From: a virus
Strand: one strand, 5' to 3'
IMG/VR virus record: IMGVR_UViG_3300032180_000012
Coordinates: 1-47,284 of that record
DNA: 47,284 nucleotides
The first letter of the stretch is position 1; the number at the start of each line of letters is the position of its first letter. Of the stretch, positions 29,123 through 37,835 are shown in pieces. The translations under genes were made by a program, and so were the position numbers. The notes under the pieces are model-generated. The model worked only from the letters and a program-made list of their open reading frames with translations, did not search any database and was not told the origin of the DNA.

Positions 29123-30906
29123 GAGGTCGCCCCCTCCTCCGGGCTGACATCCCGCTCTTCGCGCGTGCATCCAAAGAGTTCCTCGCTCGCCCGCAACTCG
29201 CCTCGGCCGCCGGTGACCAACTCGAGGGTACGCAGCCGCGATAGGTAGGTTGAGAACGTACCACCATCGCTTGAGATCTGCGCCCGCTCGCCCACCTCGG
29301 TACTGGAAAGCCCGGCGGGATAGATCGCGGCGAGCACGCGGAGAATCCGCGCAGCACCGCTTTGTCCCAACTGTGCGAGCCAGTAATCGAGAAGTGCATG
29401 GCCGCTCGGCAGCGGCTCGAAGGCGCCTAAGGCTTCGCGGCCGGCGTCGGTGATAAAACGGCGGTCCCCCTGGTCATTGATCCAGCCCTGCGTGCGAGCC
29501 CGCGACAGGTAGGTCGAGAAGGTGCCACTCTTGCTCGAGATGCCGGCGCGCACGCCTATCTGCCGGTTCGTCAAGCCTTGGCGCTGCGCGAGCGCGATCA
29601 GGATGCGGCGCAGACCGCTTTTGCCGATGCTACCGGCGCCGTCGCCTGCTGCCTGCCGCGTCGTTGCGGTGCGAACGGGTGGTGCCTGCCGCGCTCGGGC
29701 GGCGCGGGCCGGCGATGGCGCCGCGCTGAGTCGGCGCGCGGCTTCGATGCTGGCGATGGCCCGATCGAGAGTCCCGAGGATCTCGCCGGCGCGCCTGTCG
29801 GCTAACTCGGCGGCTGCGCGGAGGTCGGCGGCCGTCTGGCGCAGGTCCGCCGTAGCGTCCGCGTGGAGAACCTGGACCTCGACGACGCGGGGAGGGACTG
29901 CCGCTGCTGGCGTCGCGGTCCTCTGCTCCGCCGCCTTCACCGCCAGTTCGAGGTCAGCGATACGCCGGCGGAGCTCTTTAGGGTCCTCGGCCTTCGCGCG
30001 TTCCACGGTCGCCTTGATCTCGGCGCCGAGCTTGTTGAGGTCGATCGCGGCCCGCTCCTTCGGTTGCAGGACCGCCTTGTTCGGTAGCGGCGTCGAGGAG
30101 CTGTCGAACGTTTCACGCCGCCGGATGGAGACGCGCTGCAGGACGCCCATCCAGGCCGGCGACCAGAACCAAGCGTCACCGATCGGCAGAGTCGGCAGGC
30201 TGTCGATCACGCGCTTGGCTTCGGCCGGCTCGGAATGAACATCCACCCATGTGCCGATGGCCCCAATGTCGAGCGGGTGAACCATCTTCAGGACAAAGAG
30301 CGATTCGCACTGCGTCAGGACCGACTTGTGGAGAACCGCCGGTCGCTGCGAAATGAGCGTGCAGCCGATACCGCGCTTGCGACCGCGCCGGACCAGGTCC
30401 TCCATGGCGCCCAGGAGCGGCGCTTCGCTGCCGCGCTTACCGCCGCCGCGCCTTTCTTGCGGAGCGAACGCATCGGCCTCGTCAACGAAGAGATGCACCG
30501 GCTCTCGGTTGAGCCGGTAGAGCGTCTCGCAGAACGCGGTGGCGAAACGTACGGCCTCGGCCTTACGGAAGATCGACAGGTCGATGACGGCCGGGAACCG
30601 ATGGGCGACCAGGGCGCCGGCGATCACCTCGCCGGCGGACTCCTCGAGCTTGACATCGGCATGCTCTCCGCCGAAGACGACGACCGGGAAGCCGACGCTC
30701 TTGCCGTCCGCCGATGACCGCAGGCCGTACCAGCCGCCGGTCGGGTCTAAAACCACGATCTGCTGCCGGGCCTTAAGCATCTCCTCAGCCATGACAGAGG
30801 CGAGGTAGGACTTGCCGGAGCCGCGCTTGGCGAGAACGGCGAAGGTCTGGACGACCGCCTCGATCGGCAGCACCAGGTCCGGCGCCATGTGGAGCTTCGC
30901 GGTCAT
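29119..30906 (-). CDS. HerA/VirB4-like ATPase with coiled coil and two winged helices
   Basis: 595 residues, ATG 30906, AGGAGG upstream. N-terminal DUF87/HerA-type ATPase: Walker A AKRGSGKSYLAS near residues 26-37, Walker B VHLFVDEADAF near 141-151, and an arginine-rich RRGRKRGIG then TLISQRP (sensor-like) after it. A coiled coil (about 285-400) follows, then two copies of a winged-helix unit, both with SGTFSTYLSR or GGTFSTYLSR (about 440-500 and 525-580). It likely pumps or remodels DNA as a hexamer, with the C-terminal repeats binding DNA. HerA usually works with NurA; no NurA is seen nearby. Confidence 0.82.
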   Translation of the reverse strand: MTAKLHMAPDLVLPIEAVVQTFAVLAKRGSGKSYLASVMAEEMLKARQQIVVLDPTGGWYGLRSSADGKSVGFPVVVFGGEHADVKLEESAGEVIAGALVAHRFPAVIDLSIFRKAEAVRFATAFCETLYRLNREPVHLFVDEADAFAPQERRGGGKRGSEAPLLGAMEDLVRRGRKRGIGCTLISQRPAVLHKSVLTQCESLFVLKMVHPLDIGAIGTWVDVHSEPAEAKRVIDSLPTLPIGDAWFWSPAWMGVLQRVSIRRRETFDSSSTPLPNKAVLQPKERAAIDLNKLGAEIKATVERAKAEDPKELRRRIADLELAVKAAEQRTATPAAAVPPRVVEVQVLHADATADLRQTAADLRAAAELADRRAGEILGTLDRAIASIEAARRLSAAPSPARAARARQAPPVRTATTRQAAGDGAGSIGKSGLRRILIALAQRQGLTNRQIGVRAGISSKSGTFSTYLSRARTQGWINDQGDRRFITDAGREALGAFEPLPSGHALLDYWLAQLGQSGAARILRVLAAIYPAGLSSTEVGERAQISSDGGTFSTYLSRLRTLELVTGGRGELRASEELFGCTREERDVSPEEGATS

Positions 30907-30955
30907 AGGGTAAAGTTCCTCCTTTGCCCCTTTTCGAGGCGATCAATGGGCGCCC

Positions 30956-31204
30956 TCACCATTCGGCGACTGTCGGCGTCGTCCAGCGGGTCGTCTCTCG
31001 GCGGCCGATCAGCAGCTCCGGCGGAGCGTCGCAGGCCAAGTCGGCGCCGTGGTATTCCATCGCCGCCGCGACGCTGCGGCGGTCACTGTCCTCAAGGAAG
31101 TGCGGTGCCCAATCCAGATTGAGCCGGCGCTCCATCTCGAGATGTGGCGAGAGCGCGGCCCTGGCGAGCGTTGGGGTCAGAATCGTGCGGCTTTTCTTGA
31201 ACAT
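30956..31204 (-). CDS. Small protein, unknown function
   Basis: 82 residues. ATG 31204 (five bases after GGAG) is preferred to ATG 31207. Begins MFKKSRTILTPTLARAAL, with a middle helix and a Trp-containing acidic part. No known motif. It lies between the ATPase gene and the first pentanucleotide array, and its RBS sits at the edge of that array. Confidence 0.5.
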   Translation of the reverse strand: MFKKSRTILTPTLARAALSPHLEMERRLNLDWAPHFLEDSDRRSVAAAMEYHGADLACDAPPELLIGRRETTRWTTPTVAEW

Positions 31205-31224
31205 CATTGCTCCTTTCATGCGCC

Positions 31225-31640
31225 CCGCGAGAGGCGCTAACGTGCCTGGCAGCCTCGCGCCGCCACGCCATGCCGTTGCTGCCACGCCGTACCGCGCCTC
31301 GCCATGCCTCGCCTAGCCTGGCCATTCGGTGCCAAGCCGCTCCTGCCAAGCAAATCCTTGCCTTCCCCTGCCCTGCCAAGCAATGCCCGGCCGGATCGAG
31401 CCTCGCCATGCCGAGTCTGCCAAGCCAATCCGTGCCCCACCAGGACTTGCCTCGCCCGGCCAATCCCATCCACGCCGAGACTGCCGAACCCTGCCCGACC
31501 ATGCCCGACCATGACCTGCGCCGCTGAACCCAGGCGAGATGAGCCCTGCCATGGCTGCCATGCCCCTCGCCGCCACGCCTCGCAGTGCCACTACCCGACA
31601 AGCCGCGCCCAGGCCCGGACCGCGCCAATGGCCGCCCAGC
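31225..31640. repeat. Degenerate pentanucleotide array 1 (NNGCC)
   Basis: About 415 bases in which GCC recurs at 5-base steps: TCGCC ATGCC TCGCC TAGCC and so on, with gaps mostly of 10 or 15 bases and rare 9-base slips. All six frames are open here because the unit cannot make most stops, so frames in it are not genes. No single gene product is supported. Array 2 (32165-32535) has the same unit and period on the other side of the gene at 31642. Confidence 0.7.
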
Positions 31641-31641
31641 C

Positions 31642-32139
31642 CTAGACGTGCGCTTCCTGTGGGTGTGCCTCCTCCTCCGACTCCTCGATTGCCTGCATGA
31701 CCGGGCCGAAGAGATGGCGGTACTCAGAATAGCGAGCTTTCCACGAGGCCAACTCCGCTCGCGCTCGCTTCAGGATCTGCGCCTGGAGTTCCGCGGAATC
31801 CATGACCTCGCTGAGCGGCGAGTAGCGGCGCTCGTCGCCGACCTCGATCAAGTGAAATGCCTGCGTCTCGCGCTCTTCGCCGTCGTCCACGAAGATCACG
31901 TTGACGGAGCGGATCAGGTGCCGCGCCTGCTCCTCGCGGTAAAGCTCCGCCGCCCGCACGTCGTCCCACTCGAAGAACGGATGCAGGCGCGCCTCCTCGG
32001 GCCGCGCCGCCTCCACCACGCTTTGAGCCGTGATCGCCGGCAGCGTTTCCAACTCCTCGCCTACGACCTGCGCCTGCTCAGCCGAGAGGCGCGCACCTTC
32101 CCGCGGCCGATACTCCTTGACCTGCCTTCTTCTCGTCAT
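31642..32139 (-). CDS. Conserved-looking phage protein between two arrays
   Basis: 165 residues. ATG 32139 has AAAGGAG upstream; in-frame codons further up lie in the repeat array and are not used. Acidic and helical; includes FHLIEVGDERRYSPLSE and a long C-terminal helix (ELQAQILKRARAELASWKAR). No enzyme motif. Unusual in being flanked on both sides by 400-base pentanucleotide arrays. Confidence 0.6.
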   Translation of the reverse strand: MTRRRQVKEYRPREGARLSAEQAQVVGEELETLPAITAQSVVEAARPEEARLHPFFEWDDVRAAELYREEQARHLIRSVNVIFVDDGEERETQAFHLIEVGDERRYSPLSEVMDSAELQAQILKRARAELASWKARYSEYRHLFGPVMQAIEESEEEAHPQEAHV

Positions 32140-32164
32140 TCTGACAGCTCCTTTCGGTTGAACG

Positions 32165-32535
32165 ATTGAACCACGCCTGCCTCGCCAAGCCATCGGGTGC
32201 CCTGCCGCGACTAGCCCAGCACTGCCGGTCCCGGACCGGCCACGCCCATGACCACGCCGCGTCTGCCACGCCATCGCCGTGCCGCTTCGAGACCAAGCCA
32301 CGCCTCCGCGAAGCCACTCCCCGCACGGACAGGCCACGCCCTTGCTGCCCGGCCCCGCCTAGCCATGCCGCGCCCGGACCCGCCATGCTGCGCCAGTCCG
32401 CAACGCGCCTCGCCATTCCTGCCGCGACCCGCCCAACCGGTCACTGCCCTGCGCAGCCGCGCTCAGCCCTGCCTTGCCGCGACTGCCGCGCCGCGCCACG
32501 CCTCGCCAACCCGTGCCCCGCCTAGCCGATCCCCG
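32165..32535. repeat. Degenerate pentanucleotide array 2 (NNGCC)
   Basis: About 370 bases with the same 5-bp step as array 1 (ACGCC, TCGCC, AAGCC, CTGCC, TAGCC units). It fills the whole space between the gene at 32139 and the one ending at 32538. As in array 1, all frames are open by composition and are not called as genes. Confidence 0.7.
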
Positions 32536-32537
32536 CC

Positions 32538-33167
32538 TCACCCGGCCTGGACGCTAAACCTGCCGTAACTGCCGTCCCTCTGCGGCCTCCATTCGCCGAC
32601 GCCGATGCTGAACCCGGCGACATTGTAAAGGTTAATGATTTGCTCTGGCGAAATGACGGCGGCATTGTACTGAACCCTCAGCGTCGCCTTCCAGCCGGAG
32701 AACTCGGCTCTGTAGCGCAGGTCGCGGGTCCCCATCGCGATGGTCACCGTGTCGCAGCGCTGCGCGAGCCTCTTGTATTCGAGCTGCACGAGACCGCCGG
32801 TCTCCTCTTGAATGTGGAAGGCGCCGCGGGCGAGAACCTTGGTCAGGCCGCTGATGAAGGAACACGCGTCAACCGCCGAGTTCTTGAAGGCACTCGCCGG
32901 GAAACCGTAGATGGCTCCCTCCGCGCCGGCCTCATGGCCTGGCATAGGATACAGCGACGCCAGAAAGTCGGCCTCCGGGTCGCGGGGCGCCTTGGCGGTC
33001 TTGGCCTTCTTCTGCTGCTTGTCCTCGATCTGGCGGCGAGCCTTGTCGCCGAACCGATGGACGATCAGCGGCGAGGTGCCCACCAACGGCACCAGCATCG
33101 TGCGAACATCGATCGCGAGGAGCGCGACTGGCTGCGGTGCTGCCGGTGCTGCGTTTGCTCTTGCCAT
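32538..33167 (-). CDS. Conserved phage protein of unknown function
   Basis: 209 residues, ATG 33167 with AGGAG upstream. Contains TSPLIVHRFGDKARRQIEDK, then YGFPASAFKNSAVDACSFI, and a closing block YNVAGFSIGVGEWRPQRDGS. I recall this arrangement from many phages, usually next to helicase or recombination genes, with no assigned function. A second good RBS (AGGAGGG) precedes ATG 33246 in another frame, which would give only a short basic leader (begins MANPKTSRKHMAAGQSW); I do not call that gene. Confidence 0.65.
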   Translation of the reverse strand: MARANAAPAAPQPVALLAIDVRTMLVPLVGTSPLIVHRFGDKARRQIEDKQQKKAKTAKAPRDPEADFLASLYPMPGHEAGAEGAIYGFPASAFKNSAVDACSFISGLTKVLARGAFHIQEETGGLVQLEYKRLAQRCDTVTIAMGTRDLRYRAEFSGWKATLRVQYNAAVISPEQIINLYNVAGFSIGVGEWRPQRDGSYGRFSVQAG

Positions 33168-33322
33168 GGCTCTGCTCTCCTGCGGCGCGGCGCACCCAGG
33201 ACTGTCCTGCCGCCATGTGTTTTCTGCTAGTCTTCGGATTAGCCATCGCACCCTCCTGGGGGTTCGCTGGTCAGGGCGCCTCGTGGGGTCTCAGCCCTCG
33301 GGGCGCTTCGTCCTTCTCGGAC

Positions 33323-33349
33323 ACTATAGTAGAAATCGGCGAAGGTCAA
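33323..33349 (-). promoter_or_regulatory. Promoter-like TTGACC-15-TATAGT
   Basis: Minus strand: TTGACC (33349-33344), 15 bases, TATAGT (33328-33323). The spacer is short, so strength is doubtful, but it stands in the only sizeable gap (33168-33359) before the conserved phage protein. Confidence 0.4.
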
Positions 33350-33359
33350 GCACCCCCTT

Positions 33360-36300
33360 CTAGACACTCCGTGAGAGGCGTCGGTAGATCGCTTCACCGA
33401 GCTGCAAGGCCATTTCGATGGCGGCGCGTTCGCTACCCTCGCTGCCGAATGACTCAAGCGCCCCCTGGACGCTGAGCCCGTCGACCTGAAGGCTGCTGGT
33501 CACCTTTCGCGAGATCAGCCTCAGTGCGATCTCTTGCGCCGTGCCGCTGAAGAACGCGAAATCGATATCAATGTCGCGCACCGTTCCGATTCTGTGAAGT
33601 CGGCCGTTCGCTTGACGGTAAGTTCGCGCGTCGTAATCGGTGTCGTACCATATCCCAGCGCTGAATGACACAAGGTTGTTGAGCCCGGTGCTGATCGCCT
33701 TCGGATTCACGATCATCACCTCAATGCCCTTGGCGAGAATGTGGTCGTTGATCCACTGCTCCCGTTTCCGCGCCAGGACCCGATCCGCAGCCAGGAACGC
33801 CGCCCGCGGCGTGACCTCGGCCTTGATGAGCCGCAGCAGCCGGAGCGGCAGCGCAGACTGCGTGTGCCGCAGGAACACGAGCACCTTTCGGCCCTCCGTC
33901 AAGCGCTCCCGTAGTCGATCTAGCAGCCATCGCTCCTTCGGCGTCCGCCAGCTCGCCGGGAAGGCCATGCCCTCGGCCACGATCATGCCGCCGACATCCT
34001 CGGGGTACTTGAGGACGAAGCGCTCCTGGTCGTCGGTGCAGCGGTCAAGGTAGGAGGGCAGCTCGCCCATCGCTCCCCAGAGCTTGCCGGCTAGCTTGGT
34101 GAACATGTCGCCGCGGACGCGCTCGAGCATCTTCTCCTCAAGGCGACGGTACTCGGCGAGCAGAGCAGCATCGTTACCGCCTTCCTCGCACGGCACCGCG
34201 ATCGACCGCTCGTGCATGGGCGGGATCTCGCTCTCGAGGTCGGACTGGTGCATGACGATGCCGGCCGGCAGGAGGTGACGCAGCAGAAACAGCGGCAGGA
34301 TGCCAGGAACCTCGCCGAGAGGCTTGAGTCCGTTCGTCTCTCGATCACTCTGCGAGCCGTAGGACCGACCGTTGTTGGACTTCTTCTCGTCGTAGCTCTC
34401 GAAGAACTTGAGGAAGCCGTAGCGGCGGACGAAGGCAGCGCGGTCGCTGCGGTCGTAGCTCTCACGGAAGGCGCGATCGAGTGACCACCAGTTGGCGAAG
34501 AGGCTGGACGCGTAGCCGCCCATGATCGAACCGGAGAGCATCAGCGTCGGAAGGCCGAGCTCGACCAGGCGGTGTGCGGCCTTCTCCTGGGCCGTCCCCT
34601 GATTCCCTGCCTCGTGAGCTTCATCAAGCACTAATAGATCAAACATCCGCGGCAGCCGCCGGCAGATGTAGGTGGCGAGCGGGAAGCGCCGCGGCTCCGG
34701 GACCGCCTGCCAGAGCGGCTCGTTGCAGGCGCCGGTCTTGAGATCGGTGCGGCGAGCGCGGCTGAATCGGTAACTGACCTCGCCATCGCGCCAGGCGGCG
34801 AGTTCGTGGAGGAGCGAGAGCGCATTGACCAGGTTCAAGGTGCGATCCGGGTAGTCATCGCCTCGCGTCAGGTCCATGGCTAGCGATCGCCTTGCCTGAA
34901 GGAGATGCGCCCACCCGTATTCCGAGCGCTGCTTGCCCGGCGACACGGTGGCGAGCATCTCGTCGATCAAGGCGATGAAAGCACTCTCCATGGCGAGGCC
35001 GCGGCCGAGTTCAACGAAGGCGCCGATGGGCTTGCTGTACTGCTGCCAGTCCGCCATCGTGCACTGGTGCGGCAGGAGCGCACCGAGACGCAGCGCGATG
35101 GCCAGGAAGCCCTCGCCGTTGATCCCGGCGGCCGGCGGTCGTTCCGCTCGTTCATGGAGGATGCGATGCCTGCGGCTCAGGGCGCCGGCCAGTTCCTCGT
35201 TGGGGCGCACGGCGAGGACATGTGCGGCCAGGTCCTCCGCCATCTCGGCCCAGACGTTCGCCGGCAGGCGCGGGACCGCCTGGCAGCGGAGGCGCCTGCT
35301 GACGCATTCCTCGGCCGACTCCTCGAAGGGGGCACCGCAACGCGGACAGTGACCGCCAGCGACGCCGCGGTAGCCATGGCCGAGCTTCGCCGTCTCCCGG
35401 CTCAGCAGGTAGATCTGCGCGTCCATGCAACGGAGATCCGCGATGTCCGTCACCACCTTGACCCAGGCCGAGGGCCAGACCGCGCGGGCCTCAGTCTCCC
35501 AGGTCATCAGGAGGTGCGGCGGGCAGATGACGAGGGTGCGGCGGACCTTCGGTGGCCGGCGAGTGAAGCCGACGCGCCGCAGTTCCCGGCAGGTGTCTTC
35601 GTGGTGACGCGGATTGAGGGCCGCTGCGATGTAGAGCGCAACGCCAGTCTTGCCGGTACCGACTTGCGATACCATTTTCGGATTGCGATCGCTGGCCAGC
35701 AGCTTGAGCGACGCCTGGACCGCGTGGTGCTGGCAAGTGAACAGCGGCCGGCCGAGGTCGGGCAGCCGGATCTGCTGCTCCCGGTCAGGGGGATCATGGA
35801 GCGAGGGGAACTGCTTTGCCATCAGTTCTGCCAGCGAGCCGCTGTAGCGAATGAGCAGGTCGGCGACATTGCACTGCTCCACGTCCTCCGAGCCGGTGGG
35901 CTCGGCGCCGGTAGGCGGCCGGAAGAACTCGTAGGTGTCCAGCCGCAGCGCACACATCTCAAGCCGCGGCTGCTGCACCAGAATGCGGCCAGTCACCTCG
36001 CCGTCCTTGTTGACCTTCTCTTCGACCTCGATCAGCTCGCGAGTGAACATGCCCTTGAGCAGGATAGGCGGAAAGCCGTCGTCGTCCGGCCACAGCTCGT
36101 GGCCGTTGAAGTGGCCGGCGGCAAGGGCTAGGGCGAGGTGCGCCGGCTTCGGCGGCAGGGCCGTCGGAAAGGACCGCCCGATCAGGTCCTGGACCTCAAG
36201 ATCCGTACCGAGCGCGGGGACGCCGGCCCACGGCTTGAACTCAGCCCGAGCGCCCTGGTAGTCGAAGGCGGCGACACGGGGCGAGAAGCCGTAGTCGCGC

Positions 36301-36986
36301 TGCTCGACCAGGAGCGGCTCCTCGCAGACCGGCGGCAGCGGCGGGAGCGCTGCGGAGTCGCGCCCCCAATCCCGGATGCGCTCCGCGGTGCGGCTCCCCG
36401 GGAGCGGCATCGCGGCGCGCCGCGCGAGGAGCACGCACTGCCGGTAGGCATCGAAGTGCTCGCCTGGGAAGCGCCACGCCCGGTGATTGGTGAAGAGGCG
36501 CCCCAGGGTCTGCGCACTGGCGACCAAGCCAGCGCCAGGGACGATGTAGATCAGCACGCCACCCGGCGCCAGCGTCGGCCCGAACCGCGCCAGGAACCGC
36601 TCCTCAAGGCGGCCGTGGCGGCGATCGCTGTCGTAGGGCGGATTGAGGAAGAGGAGTGAGCAGCCTTCCTCGCCCTTCGGCCAGGTCAACGAGAAGGCAT
36701 CGGCGTGGACCGTCCAGTCAGTACGCGTGGCGCTCTTTGAGAGGAGCGCCGCCCTCTCCTCCTCCATCTCTGTCGCCAGGATGTGTGCTGCCTTCGCGCC
36801 GGCTTCTGGCCACCAGAGCTTGCGGAGCGCCAGGATCGCTTCCCCCTCGCCAGCGCAGGGATCGAACAGGAGGAAGCGCTGCGACTTCCCCTTCGGTGGC
36901 GGGAAGGATACTGCGGAGGCGATCGTCGGCAGGAGCACCGTCGGCGTCGGATAATAGCCGGCGATCGCGCGCGCACCGGGTCTCAT
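33360..36986 (-). CDS. Adenine-type methyltransferase fused to SNF2-like helicase
   Basis: 1208 residues. N-terminal SAM-dependent methyltransferase (about 1-220) of DUF6094 type: GYYPTPTVLLP, FDPCAGEGEA (SAM loop, 41-50), FLNPPYDS (NPPY, 115-118). A superfamily 2 helicase follows: Walker A QVGTGKTGVAL near 437-447, Cys4-like HCPRCGAPF near 547, DEAH box VLDEAHEAGNQGT near 785-797, and motif VI QANGRLHRIGT near 1122-1132. It should methylate adenine and translocate on DNA. Such fusions recall phage DarB and type ISP enzymes, here without a nuclease domain, so antirestriction or self-protection is likely. Start overlaps the previous stop (ATGA). Confidence 0.85.
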   Translation of the reverse strand: MRPGARAIAGYYPTPTVLLPTIASAVSFPPPKGKSQRFLLFDPCAGEGEAILALRKLWWPEAGAKAAHILATEMEEERAALLSKSATRTDWTVHADAFSLTWPKGEEGCSLLFLNPPYDSDRRHGRLEERFLARFGPTLAPGGVLIYIVPGAGLVASAQTLGRLFTNHRAWRFPGEHFDAYRQCVLLARRAAMPLPGSRTAERIRDWGRDSAALPPLPPVCEEPLLVEQRDYGFSPRVAAFDYQGARAEFKPWAGVPALGTDLEVQDLIGRSFPTALPPKPAHLALALAAGHFNGHELWPDDDGFPPILLKGMFTRELIEVEEKVNKDGEVTGRILVQQPRLEMCALRLDTYEFFRPPTGAEPTGSEDVEQCNVADLLIRYSGSLAELMAKQFPSLHDPPDREQQIRLPDLGRPLFTCQHHAVQASLKLLASDRNPKMVSQVGTGKTGVALYIAAALNPRHHEDTCRELRRVGFTRRPPKVRRTLVICPPHLLMTWETEARAVWPSAWVKVVTDIADLRCMDAQIYLLSRETAKLGHGYRGVAGGHCPRCGAPFEESAEECVSRRLRCQAVPRLPANVWAEMAEDLAAHVLAVRPNEELAGALSRRHRILHERAERPPAAGINGEGFLAIALRLGALLPHQCTMADWQQYSKPIGAFVELGRGLAMESAFIALIDEMLATVSPGKQRSEYGWAHLLQARRSLAMDLTRGDDYPDRTLNLVNALSLLHELAAWRDGEVSYRFSRARRTDLKTGACNEPLWQAVPEPRRFPLATYICRRLPRMFDLLVLDEAHEAGNQGTAQEKAAHRLVELGLPTLMLSGSIMGGYASSLFANWWSLDRAFRESYDRSDRAAFVRRYGFLKFFESYDEKKSNNGRSYGSQSDRETNGLKPLGEVPGILPLFLLRHLLPAGIVMHQSDLESEIPPMHERSIAVPCEEGGNDAALLAEYRRLEEKMLERVRGDMFTKLAGKLWGAMGELPSYLDRCTDDQERFVLKYPEDVGGMIVAEGMAFPASWRTPKERWLLDRLRERLTEGRKVLVFLRHTQSALPLRLLRLIKAEVTPRAAFLAADRVLARKREQWINDHILAKGIEVMIVNPKAISTGLNNLVSFSAGIWYDTDYDARTYRQANGRLHRIGTVRDIDIDFAFFSGTAQEIALRLISRKVTSSLQVDGLSVQGALESFGSEGSERAAIEMALQLGEAIYRRLSRSV

Positions 36987-37807
36987 GGCTTCTCGGGTTC
37001 CAGGAGGTCCGCACTTTGCTCATGGACGGAGAGCGTCGGCTTTCTGGTGGCCTCATCCCAGTCGCGCTCGAAGGTGGTGGCTTCGGGAATGGCGAGCGGG
37101 AGATTGGCCTGTTCCCCCTCAGCGATCAGTCGTTGGCGCACACCGTGGACGAAGTCGGGATCTCGATCGAAGCCAACGAAGCGCCGGCCGTTGCGAATGG
37201 CAGCGATCGCGGTCGAACCGCCGCCCATGAAGGGGTCGAGCACGAGCCCTCCGCGCGGCGATACGAGCAGCACGGCGCGCTCCATCAAAGCGACCGGCTT
37301 CTCGGCAGGATGGTCTGTAAGCGTCGACGCTTTCCCTCCGCCCCAGGCGCAACGCCAGAGATCCGGTTCGGAGGCGCTTGCCGCCTCGAAGTCATTGAGT
37401 TGGAGTACCGCAAAAGTCTCGTAGCTCCGCCGTAGCACGCCGCCGAGCCCCATCCTGCACTTGTCCCACACTCCAATCGCGGGCGCGCGCCGGATGCCGA
37501 GCTTCGCTGAGGCGTGATCTAACTCAAGGCAATCGCGCCAGTCGAGCGTCATCCAAACGGCGCCATCTGGCCGCAAAACGCGCAGCCATTCCCGTAGATG
37601 CTCCCGCAGCCACGCGGCAAAGAACTGCGTCTCCTTCACCGTCCTTACCGTGCGCGAGTTGGCAATCAGCGATTCCCCGGCGATCGCGTAGGGGGGATCA
37701 GTGACGACTGCGTCGACGGAGCCGGGGGCCAGTTGAGAGACAAGCTCGAGCGCCTCACCCACATAGAGCTGGACGCCTACCTGTTCGTGATAGGGCGCGG
37801 CTTTCAT
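36983..37807 (-). CDS. Beta-class DNA methyltransferase (N4-cytosine or N6-adenine)
   Basis: 274 residues, ATG 37807 with GGAGG upstream. DPPY at 37-40 (catalytic) precedes HPAEKPVALMERAV and DPFMGGGST at 191-199 (SAM loop): this IV-then-I order is the beta class. Between them lies a small target region. DPPY occurs in both N6A and N4C enzymes, so the base is unresolved. Overlaps the methyltransferase-helicase start by four bases, so the two may act together. Confidence 0.85.
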   Translation of the reverse strand: MKAAPYHEQVGVQLYVGEALELVSQLAPGSVDAVVTDPPYAIAGESLIANSRTVRTVKETQFFAAWLREHLREWLRVLRPDGAVWMTLDWRDCLELDHASAKLGIRRAPAIGVWDKCRMGLGGVLRRSYETFAVLQLNDFEAASASEPDLWRCAWGGGKASTLTDHPAEKPVALMERAVLLVSPRGGLVLDPFMGGGSTAIAAIRNGRRFVGFDRDPDFVHGVRQRLIAEGEQANLPLAIPEATTFERDWDEATRKPTLSVHEQSADLLEPEKP

Positions 37808-37835
37808 CGCCGCATCGCCTCCGCGAGCGAATGCG

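Noticed and set aside
31225-32535. Several frames of 60-115 codons and the idea of a CRISPR array
   Set aside because: The GCC-rich 5-bp unit keeps all six frames open without coding. Repeats are too short and degenerate, with no spacers, so this is not CRISPR.
32932-33246. A 104-codon minus frame from ATG 33246 with a good RBS
   Set aside because: Only the first 25 residues look natural; the rest is the shadow of the gene starting at 33167. It could at most be a short leader.
34905-36131. A 408-codon plus-strand frame
   Set aside because: Antisense to the methyltransferase-helicase, whose motifs are all on the minus strand.
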